A DNA stretch of 6,726 bases from DASYQV01 sp036005125. Its GTDB lineage: Bacteria > Acidobacteriota > Vicinamibacteria > Vicinamibacterales > UBA2999. The stretch lies in the NCBI GenBank assembly GCA_036005125.1, contig DASYQV010000256.1, positions 1-6,726 on the forward strand, read 5' to 3'. Below the pieces are notes generated by a model. That model saw only the letters and a program-made list of their open reading frames with translations. It was not told where the DNA came from and did not search any database. The translations under genes and the position numbers were made by a program. This document shows, one piece after another, positions 1 to 5,502 of this stretch. Position 1 is the stretch's first letter. Each line of letters begins with the position of its first letter.

Positions 1-1
1 C

Positions 2-139
2 GACACGCTGGATCTGCACCTGGTGTCCACGATGGACGAGGTGCTGAGGATCGCGCTCGCCGAACCGCTGCCGGGGCGGATTCCCGCCGCGCCGGTTGTC
101 AGCGAGGTCAGTGACTCGACCGACACGATCACGCATTGA
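2..139 (+). CDS. lon: Lon protease, C-terminal fragment (partial)
   Basis: The window opens inside a reading frame of 45 codons ending in TGA at 137-139. It contains the segment LHLVSTMDEVLRIALAEPLP, which resembles the extreme C-terminus of ATP-dependent Lon (LonA) proteases, where a 'xxMDEVLxxAL' helix closes the proteolytic domain; a variable polar tail (SEVSDSTDTITH) follows. Lon is a cytoplasmic AAA+ serine protease that degrades misfolded and regulatory proteins. The catalytic Ser/Lys dyad and the ATPase domain lie upstream of the window and cannot be checked. A lon gene directly before engB/ysxC is a known arrangement in several bacteria, including Bacillus, and supports the call. The identification rests on a short tail plus context. 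Confidence 0.75.
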   Translation, partial: DTLDLHLVSTMDEVLRIALAEPLPGRIPAAPVVSEVSDSTDTITH

Positions 140-143
140 AGAC

Positions 144-240
144 GGCATCAGAGGAATCAGGCCTGAGGGATCAGGGCTGTCTCAGGCCCCAGTCCTGAGG
201 CCTTGGACGGCCCTGAGGCCTGAGCCCTGAGGCCTTCAGT
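144..240. repeat. Intergenic CTGAGGCC/ATCAGG repeat block between lon and engB
   Basis: The spacer is built from short repeats: GGCATCA, ATCAGG, and several copies of CTGAGGCC or its near relatives. Bases 171-188 can fold against 217-230 as a 14-bp stem with a 4-nt bulge, so the block could form a hairpin in the transcript. The 17-mer at 170-186 (ATCAGGGCTGTCTCAGG) recurs exactly, in inverse orientation, at 6710-6726, and with one mismatch directly at 6672-6688. This is therefore a dispersed element. It overlaps the 5' end of engB. Confidence 0.75.
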
Positions 241-973
241 TTCAGCCGAGTTCGTCACCAGCGCCACGGGCGCCGGCGATTTTCCGCGGGACGGGCTGGC
301 CGAGATTGCGCTGGTCGGCCGGTCCAATGTGGGTAAATCGAGCCTGATTAATGCGCTCGTGCGCGGGCCCGTGGCCCGTACGAGCGCGGCGCCCGGCAAG
401 ACGCGCCTGGCGAACTTCTATCGCGTGCAGCCTGCGCGCGGCCCGGCCTTTTATCTGGTCGATCTTCCCGGCTACGGCTACGCGCGGGGCGGCGATGCGG
501 CCGGCCGGGAATTCCGCCAACTGGCGGAGGCGTACTTCGCCCGGGGGCTGTATCTACCGGAACGGCTTGGCGCCGTTCCTCCGGCCGGTCTACCGGAACG
601 GCTTGGCGCCGTTCCTCCGGCCGCCGGGCGAGGCGTCCCGCGCAAAGAGTTGGCTGCCGTGTTGCTAGTTGATGCGCGGCATCCCGGACTCGAAGCGGAT
701 CTGTCCGCGTGGGAGTGGCTCCAGGCGCAGCCGATCCCGACAGCGGTCGTCGCCACGAAAGTTGACAAGCTGAGGCGCGCCGAACGGGTCCGTCATTCCC
801 GTGAACTCGATTCGTTGTTCGCCGGCCCGGTGCGACTGGTTTCGTCGCACACGGGCGAAGGACTGGAAGAACTGTGGAAGCTGATCGTCACACTGCCAAA
901 CCCAACGGCAACGGCGGAACCGGAGCCGCCACCGCCACCCCGTCGACCCCGACCGCTCAAGCCGCATCGATGA
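227..973 (+). CDS. engB: Ribosome biogenesis GTP-binding protein EngB/YsxC
   Basis: This is a TrmE-Era-EngA-EngB family GTPase needed for large ribosomal subunit assembly in the cytoplasm. Motifs in order are an N-terminal SAEFVTSATG, G1 GRSNVGKSS (nt 314-340), a switch region PGKTRLANFYRV, G3 DLPGYGYA, G4 TKVDK (near nt 758-772) and a G5-like SSHTGEGLEELW. The start is uncertain. The frame is closed by TGA at 221-223, and no ATG, GTG or TTG occurs before G1. The first usual start, GTG 329, lies inside the P-loop and would destroy it. CTG 227, with GAGG 8 nt upstream, is the best available choice and gives 248 residues, against about 195-210 for the family. The excess comes from a roughly 30-residue insertion between 'AYFAR' and 'KELAAVLLVDARHP' and from a proline-rich tail (EPEPPPPPRRPRP). 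The stop overlaps the rho start. Identity is certain, the start is not. Confidence 0.9.
   Translation: MRPSVSAEFVTSATGAGDFPRDGLAEIALVGRSNVGKSSLINALVRGPVARTSAAPGKTRLANFYRVQPARGPAFYLVDLPGYGYARGGDAAGREFRQLAEAYFARGLYLPERLGAVPPAGLPERLGAVPPAAGRGVPRKELAAVLLVDARHPGLEADLSAWEWLQAQPIPTAVVATKVDKLRRAERVRHSRELDSLFAGPVRLVSSHTGEGLEELWKLIVTLPNPTATAEPEPPPPPRRPRPLKPHR
553..623. repeat. Tandem 36-bp palindromic repeat inserted in frame in engB
   Basis: Bases 553-587 are repeated exactly at 589-623 (period 36 bp, 12 codons). Each unit holds an inverted repeat, GGAACGGC-TTGGC-GCCGTTCC (559-579 and 595-615), able to form an 8-bp hairpin. The unit is read as LPERLGAVPPA[G/A] twice. This segment has no counterpart in typical EngB proteins such as those of E. 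coli and B. subtilis, where the helix after G3 runs directly into the strand before G4. A multiple of three keeps the frame open. Confidence 0.9.
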
Positions 974-2229
974 TCTCGCTGTCAGCGCTCAAGGAGATGA
1001 GCATCTCCGCGCTGACCAAGATTGCCAAGGATCTGGAGATCGCCGGCGCGACCGGCATGCGGAAACAGGAGCTCATCTTCGAGATCCTGAGGGTCCGGGC
1101 CGAGAAGAGCGGGAACATCTTCTCCGAAGGCGTCCTCGAGACGCTGCCCGACGGCTTCGGCTTCCTGCGCGCGCCCGACTACAACTATCTCCCCGGCCCG
1201 GACGACATCTACGTGTCGCCGTCGCAGATCCGCAAGTTCGACCTCCACACGGGTGATACGGTTTCCGGCGTCATCCGCCCCCCCAAGGACAGCGAACGCT
1301 ATTTCGCATTAATCAAGGTCGAGGCCATCAACTTCGAGCCGCCCGAGAAGATCAAGGAAAAGATTTTCTTCGAGAACCTGACGCCGCTGTATCCCCAGGA
1401 GAAGCTGTCGCTCGAGACCGAAGGTGACAACCTCTCGGGCCGTGTCATGGACCTGCTCACGCCGATCGGCAAGGGCCAGCGCGGCCTGATCGTCGCGGCG
1501 CCGCGCACCGGCAAAACGATGCTCCTCCAGAGTCTGGCGAACAGCATCGCGAAGAACCACCCCGAGGTGTACTTGATCGTGCTCCTCATCGACGAGCGTC
1601 CGGAAGAAGTCACGGACATGCAGCGCTCGGTCCACGGCGAAGTGATCTCGTCCACGTTCGACGAGCCCGCGCAGCGCCACGTACAGGTGGCGGAAATGGT
1701 CATCGAGAAGGCCAAGCGCCTCGTCGAGCACAAGAAGGACGTCGTCATCCTCCTCGATTCGATCACGCGCCTGGCGCGCGCCTACAACACGATCGTGCCG
1801 GCCTCCGGCAAGGTGCTGTCGGGCGGCGTCGACTCCAATGCGCTCCAGCGTCCGAAGCGGTTCTTTGGCGCGGCCCGCAATATCGAGTCGGGCGGCTCGC
1901 TGACGATCGTCGCGACGGCGCTCGTCGATACCGGCTCGCGGATGGACGACGTCATCTTCGAGGAGTTCAAGGGCACCGGCAACATGGAGATTCACCTCGA
2001 TCGCAAGCTCGCCGACCGGCGCGTCTTCCCCGCGATCGACATTCAGAAGAGCGGCACGCGAAAGGAAGAGCTGCTGCTGCCCAAGGAGGATCTCAACCGC
2101 GTCTGGGTGCTCCGCAAAGTGCTCACGCCGCTCTCCCCCGCCGAGGGCATGGAGCTTCTGCTGTCGAAGATGGGCAAGGCCCGAAACAATGCCGAGTTCC
2201 TCGGCGCGATGGCCAGCGGGAAATCGTAA
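970..2229 (+). CDS. rho: Transcription termination factor Rho
   Basis: Rho is a hexameric RNA-dependent ATPase helicase that binds C-rich nascent RNA and ends transcription. Starting at ATG 970 it has 419 residues, exactly the length of E. coli Rho. Order of features: N-terminal helical domain (SALKEMSISALTKIAKDL, then GMRKQELIFEIL); cold-shock-like primary RNA site with DGFGFLR and 'DDIYVSPSQIRKFDL'; Walker A region APRTGKTMLLQ; Walker B region LIVLLIDERPEE; then VILLDSITRLARAYN, the Q-loop region SGGVDSNALQRPKRFFGAARN, and the R-loop/arginine-finger region GTGNMEIHLDRKLADRRVFP. ATG 970 overlaps the engB TGA as ATGA, which suggests translational coupling; no Shine-Dalgarno is evident. The frame is open upstream to GTG 874, which would add 32 low-complexity residues inside engB. 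Members of the family do sometimes carry disordered N-terminal tails, so that start is possible but less likely. Confidence 0.97.
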   Translation: MISLSALKEMSISALTKIAKDLEIAGATGMRKQELIFEILRVRAEKSGNIFSEGVLETLPDGFGFLRAPDYNYLPGPDDIYVSPSQIRKFDLHTGDTVSGVIRPPKDSERYFALIKVEAINFEPPEKIKEKIFFENLTPLYPQEKLSLETEGDNLSGRVMDLLTPIGKGQRGLIVAAPRTGKTMLLQSLANSIAKNHPEVYLIVLLIDERPEEVTDMQRSVHGEVISSTFDEPAQRHVQVAEMVIEKAKRLVEHKKDVVILLDSITRLARAYNTIVPASGKVLSGGVDSNALQRPKRFFGAARNIESGGSLTIVATALVDTGSRMDDVIFEEFKGTGNMEIHLDRKLADRRVFPAIDIQKSGTRKEELLLPKEDLNRVWVLRKVLTPLSPAEGMELLLSKMGKARNNAEFLGAMASGKS

Positions 2230-2269
2230 CGGGCTGGGCTTCCGGCTCCCGGCCGCGCCAAAACCTGCA

Positions 2270-2278
2270 TGCTATAAT
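2270..2278 (+). promoter_or_regulatory. Extended -10 sigma70 promoter for rpmE
   Basis: TGCTATAAT is a perfect extended -10 element (TGnTATAAT) in the 94-bp rho-rpmE gap. No good -35 is visible at the usual distance, which extended -10 promoters tolerate. The transcript would start near 2285 and have a leader of about 40 nt holding a small GAGGC/GCCTC stem (2291-2295 with 2304-2308). Autoregulation of L31 through this stem is only a possibility. Confidence 0.7.
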
Positions 2279-2310
2279 TCCTTTTTTGTCGAGGCGTCTA
2301 AGGCCTCTGC

Positions 2311-2315
2311 AGGAG
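2311..2315 (+). promoter_or_regulatory. Ribosome binding site of rpmE
   Basis: AGGAG lies 8 nt before GTG 2324 and fixes that codon as the start. The open frame continues upstream to 2189, but that extension overlaps rho and would precede the promoter. Confidence 0.85.
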
Positions 2316-2323
2316 ACTACCCC

Positions 2324-2590
2324 GTGAAGGAAGGCATCCACCCGAAGTATCAGGAGGTCGAGGTCCGCTGCGCTTGCGGGAATACCTTCAAGACACGCTC
2401 GACGAAGCCTGAATTGCATCTCGAGATCTGCTCAGCCTGCCATCCGTTCTTCACCGGCCGTCAGAAGCTCGTCGACACCGAAGGGCGCGTCGAGCGGTTC
2501 ACGAAGAAGTTCGGCGCCCAGACGTCCGAACAGCGGAAGGTTGCGGCCAAGGCCAAGAAGACCACCAAGAAAACGGCCGCGACCGCTTAA
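2324..2590 (+). CDS. rpmE: 50S ribosomal protein L31 (zinc-binding form)
   Basis: This is ribosomal protein bL31, which sits on the large subunit and bridges to the small subunit. It has 88 residues starting MKEGIHPKYQEVEVRCACGN. The four cysteines C16, C18, C36 and C39 match the zinc-binding 'C+' type. The conserved HPFFTGRQKLVDTEGRVERF block follows, and the final 25 residues or so are a lysine- and alanine-rich tail (KVAAKAKKTTKKTAATA) that is longer than in E. coli L31. GTG 2324 is chosen as the start because of the AGGAG 8 nt upstream and because the protein then begins at the family's usual position. It follows rho, a pairing also found in other bacteria, and has its own promoter. Confidence 0.97.
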   Translation: MKEGIHPKYQEVEVRCACGNTFKTRSTKPELHLEICSACHPFFTGRQKLVDTEGRVERFTKKFGAQTSEQRKVAAKAKKTTKKTAATA

Positions 2591-2912
2591 GCTGCGGCTG
2601 GTCCGTCTTCGGCTGGATTGGGCCGTCAGATCTCGTGCAAGGGCGCCCATGTACGATCGACGGGTGCCCGCCCCCCACCACAAGGGATCCCGACCGACTC
2701 ACCTATTGCGCGCCATCTTGCCGACAATTGTCAGCGGCAGGGCCCACTAACCAGTCACGGGCTCCGCCCTTGATATCCCAGCGGAGCCCGCGACTGGTTG
2801 CCAGTGTCTTTTTGGCGCGCTCTGCGCGCCTAGCCCGTTATGCGGTCGTACAACGCGAGTACAAAATTCGCGTTTCGGGCCGCCTAAGGGCCTAGAGTCG
2901 CGGGAGTGGACC
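2591..2912. other. Gene-free spacer between rpmE and the receiver gene
   Basis: No convincing gene is seen in these 322 bases. Open frames here run through strong stem-loops and give low-complexity protein without recognisable motifs. Contents include a stem-loop at 2641-2669 (GGGCGCCC with GGGTGCCC, one G-T pair), a 10-bp palindrome GACAATTGTC at 2723-2732, a long stem-loop at 2749-2799, a GGCGCGC-TCT-GCGCGCC hairpin at 2814-2830 and a 7-bp stem AACGCGA/TCGCGTT at 2852-2874. Confidence 0.7.
2749..2813 (+). terminator. Long stem-loop with T-run, possible rpmE terminator
   Basis: The arms 2749-2766 (AACCAGTCACGGGCTCCG) and 2782-2799 pair over 18 positions with one A-C mismatch, around a 15-nt loop. 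A T-run (2809-2813) comes about 10 nt after the stem. That is later than in a classical intrinsic terminator, and the stem is unusually long and far (158 nt) from the rpmE stop, so it may instead be a repeat element. Confidence 0.45.
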
Positions 2913-3266
2913 TCAGGACGGAAGAGACGACCGCAGGGCTTCGGAAAGCCCGGCATCACCGACGAAGGCCGCGCCGTTTCTGTGGGCTTCGCGTCGCAGC
3001 ACAGGGTCGTCGTGGCTGGTGTAGATGATTTTTGCGGTGCGCGGACACTGGGCGTTCGCGCGCAGGACCAGTGAAAGTCCGTTGTATTCCTGCAGGCGCA
3101 CGTCGGCAACCAGGATATCGGGCCGGAGGCGGTCGAGCACGTCACGTCCCTGTTCGAAACGGGAGCACGCATAGACGATGCAGTCCGCGCCGGCCAGCTC
3201 GCGGGCTACCCGCTCGCGGATGTCGGACTCGCCTATCACGATCAACGCCAGGGTCTGGTTGGACAC
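2913..3266 (-). CDS. Stand-alone degenerate receiver (REC) domain protein
   Basis: This 117-residue protein consists only of a CheY-like receiver fold. Segment ALIVIGESDIRERV aligns with the first strand of receivers (VVDDEPDIR), but the acidic pair is replaced by I-G, with only the Glu kept. The phospho-acceptor is present as D55 in ILVADVRLQEYNG. The conserved Thr is T83 in IIYTSHDDP. The conserved Lys in the fifth strand is missing (FVGDAGLSEAL). Phosphorylation is therefore doubtful despite D55. The GTG 3266 start is the only usual one before an upstream in-frame stop; AAAGGA lies about 13 nt ahead, a long spacing. The protein shares the RL-x-EYNG signature with the receiver-PilZ proteins encoded at 3569-4246 and 5749-6546 and is divergent from the first of them. 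It may act as a binding partner or decoy in the same circuit; the function is inferred. Confidence 0.85.
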   Translation of the reverse strand: MSNQTLALIVIGESDIRERVARELAGADCIVYACSRFEQGRDVLDRLRPDILVADVRLQEYNGLSLVLRANAQCPRTAKIIYTSHDDPVLRREAHRNGAAFVGDAGLSEALRSSLPS

Positions 3267-3292
3267 GGTCGGTTGAACGTCCTTTCAAAACT

Positions 3293-3312
3293 CAGACCGG
3301 CCGACAGACCGG
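3293..3312. repeat. Short direct repeat CAGACCGG, candidate upstream binding site
   Basis: CAGACCGG occurs at 3293-3300 and again at 3305-3312 (12-bp period, about one helical turn). It lies about 120-140 bp upstream of the sigma54 promoter at 3432, within the usual range for enhancer sites, and also in the leader of the divergent receiver gene. The role is inferred. Confidence 0.35.
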
Positions 3313-3324
3313 GAACAGCCCGGT
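3308..3324. other. Small hairpin in the divergent control region
   Basis: ACCGGG-AACAG-CCCGGT forms a 6-bp stem. On the plus strand it is followed by a short pyrimidine run (TTCCTT). On the minus strand it would lie in the 5' leader of the receiver gene. Confidence 0.4.
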
Positions 3325-3412
3325 TTCCTTAGAAATTTCGAGGGTCCAGCGGGGCATGGCGCAGGTACGTGCTGAACGGGCACCATACTGGTCCGCCAGC
3401 GCACGCGCCTCC

Positions 3413-3426
3413 GCACGGACCCGTGC
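3413..3426. promoter_or_regulatory. Palindrome next to the sigma54 promoter
   Basis: GCACGG-AC-CCGTGC is a perfect inverted repeat with a 2-bp spacer. It ends 5 bp before the -24 element at 3432. The position suits an operator that modulates polymerase binding. No known consensus is recognised. Confidence 0.35.
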
Positions 3427-3431
3427 TCAAC

Positions 3432-3446
3432 TGGCACCCCATTTGC
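3432..3446 (+). promoter_or_regulatory. Sigma54 (RpoN) -24/-12 promoter
   Basis: TGGCAC-CCCAT-TTGC matches the sigma54 consensus TGGCAC-N5-TTGC at all fixed positions, with GG and GC ten bases apart. It faces the gene at 3569 and predicts a start near 3458 and a leader of about 110 nt. A sigma54-type activator is encoded nearby (4355-5470, minus strand). Confidence 0.75.
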
Positions 3447-3568
3447 GAAAGTGACAGTCCTCCGTCGTCGCAGCCGATAACGCGACGCAGGGCGCTGGGC
3501 GGTCGGACAGCCGTGCGCGACGCTCGCACCACCCAGGCCGCGTCTGCATTTCCCAAGGGGGCGAGTCC

Positions 3569-4246
3569 GTGTCGGTGGTCATAGTCAATCCTGATGAGGC
3601 GACGGCTGCGGAGCACGCCCATGAGCTGTATCTAGCCGGCTATAGCACGATCGCGGCAACCTCGTTTCCCGAGATCCGCGAGCTGCTTTCCGTCTATCAG
3701 CCGAAGGCACTGATCTCGACCGTCCGGCTCGGCGACTACAACGGGGTTCATCTCGCCATCGTCACCCGGATGAAGCACGGCCCTGTGCCGACAATACTCC
3801 TCGGGGAGGCAGACCATGTGCTCGAACAGGAGGCCGCGCGGGCCGGAGCGCACTACCTGCGGTTACCCGTCAGTGTGGGCGAGCTCGTCCAGGCAGTTCG
3901 GGAACGCGTCGAACAGACCCGACCACTCCGCCGCTGCACTCGACAGCAGCCAGCGGAATCGATTCCCGTTCTCGCGGGCGGCATTGCCGGTCGCCTCGTC
4001 GATCTCAGCGAACTCGGGATAGGAGTGGCGCTCCCGCTCGGCGCCGCCGGAGCAATGGTCGACGAAGTCGACGTCTCGATGACCGTGTGCGGGATGACGC
4101 TGAGCGGCCGCCGCATCTGGCACCGCGCAACGGACAACGAGATCCGGTGCGGCATCGCGCTCGTGCTGCCGACCCCGGACGACATCTTCCGCTGGCGGGT
4201 GGTGATCGATCAGATGGGGACCTCGCGCGGGACGCTCTCTACGTGA
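3569..4246 (+). CDS. Pseudo-receiver-PilZ domain protein
   Basis: The protein has 225 residues. Residues 1-115 form a receiver-like domain: strand SVVIVNPDEATA, the signature STVRLGDYNGVHL near 50-62, PTILLGEAD, and a fifth-strand region AGAHYLRLPVSVGEL. The phospho-acceptor position holds T51, and the active-site Thr and Lys are also lost, so it should not be phosphorylated in the usual way. Residues from about 117 to 216 resemble a PilZ domain, which binds cyclic di-GMP: RxxxR as R121-R125 (RRCTR) and DxSxxG as D145-G150 (DLSELG), then strands ending GRRIWHRATDNEIRCGIAL. Both c-di-GMP motifs are intact. GTG 3569 is preceded by AAGGGGG at 7 nt. It lies downstream of the sigma54 promoter and converges on the activator gene. 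No membrane segment or output DNA-binding domain is seen. The PilZ assignment is by motif. Confidence 0.85.
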   Translation: MSVVIVNPDEATAAEHAHELYLAGYSTIAATSFPEIRELLSVYQPKALISTVRLGDYNGVHLAIVTRMKHGPVPTILLGEADHVLEQEAARAGAHYLRLPVSVGELVQAVRERVEQTRPLRRCTRQQPAESIPVLAGGIAGRLVDLSELGIGVALPLGAAGAMVDEVDVSMTVCGMTLSGRRIWHRATDNEIRCGIALVLPTPDDIFRWRVVIDQMGTSRGTLST

Positions 4247-4254
4247 GGAGCGTT

Positions 4255-4279
4255 CCCCGCGTCAGATGCGCACGCGGGG
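4255..4279 (+). terminator. Stem-loop after the receiver-PilZ gene
   Basis: CCCCGCGT (4255-4262) pairs perfectly with ACGCGGGG (4272-4279) around a 9-nt loop, starting 9 nt after the stop codon. No T-run follows, so intrinsic termination is not assured; it may also protect the 3' end. Confidence 0.5.
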
Positions 4280-4284
4280 CCTGG

Positions 4285-4337
4285 ACGTGGCGCGCCGCAT
4301 CTGAACACGTGGCACGCGCCGCATCTGAAGATGCGGC
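4285..4337. repeat. Repeated GCGCCGCATCTGAA element between convergent genes
   Basis: GCGCCGCATCTGAA occurs at 4292-4305 and 4316-4329, each after an ACGTGGC-type lead (4285, 4309). The second copy forms a strong hairpin, GCCGCATC-TGAA-GATGCGGC (4318-4337). A related inverted fragment, CAGATGCGC, lies in the loop of the preceding stem at 4263-4271. The element sits between two converging stop codons and could serve as a bidirectional transcript end. Confidence 0.65.
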
Positions 4338-4354
4338 CTACGCGAACCCGCCTC

Positions 4355-5470
4355 TTAACCAGCCGCGATTCGCTTCGTGCCCGTGGATGGAGTCGAAGAC
4401 CGGGCCGGCAGCGCACGGAAGCGCTGAAACGGCATGTGGCACTCGTATTTGCGAAGGAAATTCAAAAACCGGCGGTAGTCCTCCGCGTTCATGTTGAAGG
4501 TGCGCACGAGCGACTTGTAGCTGCCGCGGGTTCGTTCGAGTCCGCTCAGCACGAGCTGACGCATGTCCTCGCGTGTCAAGTCGCGCGTCATGAACGGTGC
4601 GTACGCGACGTCCCAGAACGACTCGCCGTTATGCACCATCCTGTCCATCAGCGTGGAGGCAACCTGCGCACGCGTGACGCTCGGGGCCACGCGTTTCGGC
4701 GGCGGCAGCGAATTGGTGATCTCCTCGGGGAGCACCGTCGACGTGACGAACGGCACCGCGCGATAGCACAAACGCTCGGCAACGTTGCGAAGCTCCCGCA
4801 CGTTACCCGGCCAGTCGTACCGCTCCAGCAGGTGGCGCGCCTCGGCGGCGATCTCAGGCACTGCGAGCTGCTGCCGCTGGCAGATGATGCCGAGATAGTG
4901 CGCAAGCAGCGGCATGATGTCTTCGCGCCGCTCGCGAAGCGGCGGAATGGTGAGGTGAATCACGTTGAGGCGGTAGAAGAGATCTTCGCGGAACTCGCCA
5001 GCCGTCATGCGTTCGGTCAGGTTCCGATTGGTGGCCGCGACCACGCGGACGTTCGAGGCCACCTGCTGACGCTCCGCACCCACACGCTGGATTTCGCCGG
5101 TCTCGAGGAATCGCAGCAGAAGCGCCTGCATGCGCGCGCTCATCTCGGCGACTTCGTCCATGAAGATCGTTCCGCCCTGTGCGCTCTCCAGCAGGCCGCT
5201 CTTGTCCCGAATGGCGCTCGTAAAGCTGCCACGCACGTGGCCGAACAATTCGGACTCGAGGAGCGAGTCAGGCAAGGCGGCGCAATTGATCGCGACCAGC
5301 GGACCTTGACGGCGTCGGCTCTGCAGGTGGACCAGACGGGCCACAAGCTCCTTTCCGGCGCCACTCGGGCCAGTAATCAGGACTTTCGCGTCACATCCCG
5401 CTGCGTAGTCAATCTCTTCCCGCAGCAGCTGCATTGCCGGACTCGTGCCTACAAGCGTTGGAGTGTCCAT
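4355..5470 (-). CDS. Sigma54-type AAA+ transcriptional activator without sensor domain
   Basis: This is a bacterial enhancer-binding protein of 371 residues. The central AAA+ domain has Walker A GPSGAGKE (34-41), ESELFGH (73-78 region), the loop GSFTSA (81-86), Walker B TIFMDE (101-106), sensor I VVAATNRN, arginine-finger region FREDLFYRLNV with PPLRERRED (to 184), and sensor II YDWPGNVRELRN (218-229). The C-terminus (about 297-350, LTREDMRQLVLSGLERTRGS onward) looks like a Fis-type helix-turn-helix. Only 7 residues precede the AAA+ domain, so there is no receiver, GAF or PAS sensor. The GAFTGA sigma54-contact loop is altered at two places. ATG 5470 is chosen because the family homology starts there (VGTSPAMQ) and the promoter at 5567-5595 lies upstream; the open frame extends to ATG 5617, before that promoter. 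It probably acts on the sigma54 promoter at 3432; this is inferred. Confidence 0.9.
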   Translation of the reverse strand: MDTPTLVGTSPAMQLLREEIDYAAGCDAKVLITGPSGAGKELVARLVHLQSRRRQGPLVAINCAALPDSLLESELFGHVRGSFTSAIRDKSGLLESAQGGTIFMDEVAEMSARMQALLLRFLETGEIQRVGAERQQVASNVRVVAATNRNLTERMTAGEFREDLFYRLNVIHLTIPPLRERREDIMPLLAHYLGIICQRQQLAVPEIAAEARHLLERYDWPGNVRELRNVAERLCYRAVPFVTSTVLPEEITNSLPPPKRVAPSVTRAQVASTLMDRMVHNGESFWDVAYAPFMTRDLTREDMRQLVLSGLERTRGSYKSLVRTFNMNAEDYRRFLNFLRKYECHMPFQRFRALPARSSTPSTGTKRIAAG

Positions 5471-5502
5471 AAAAGCCCGCTCTAACAAACAACTCACATC
5501 AC

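Noticed and set aside
144..240. CRISPR-like array
   Set aside because: The repeats are short, irregular and overlapping, with no uniform spacers and no cas genes.
329..973. GTG 329 as the engB start
   Set aside because: It would begin inside GRSNVGKSS and remove the conserved N-terminal strand and half the P-loop, although the upstream codons clearly encode that conserved sequence.
1309..1995. 228-codon open frame on the minus strand
   Set aside because: It is antisense to rho, with no recognisable motif.
2745..2840. Integron attC-like site (CTAAC, stem, GTT and a later CGTTATGC)
   Set aside because: The core sites do not fit RYYYAAC/GTTRRRY, the stem lacks the usual unpaired bases, and no integrase or cassette array is present.
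2635..2895. 86-codon open frame after rpmE
   Set aside because: It runs through several strong stem-loops, has no ribosome binding site of note, and gives a compositionally odd protein with no motif.
3267..3431. Sigma54 promoter for the minus-strand receiver gene (GG-N10-GC near 3370-3400)
   Set aside because: Only the GG/GC dinucleotides and a few other bases match, so it is too weak to support.
4331..5485. 384-codon open frame on the plus strand
   Set aside because: It is antisense to the AAA+ activator, whose motifs are unmistakable. Its product is Arg/His-rich without domain features, as expected from the complement of a GC-rich gene.
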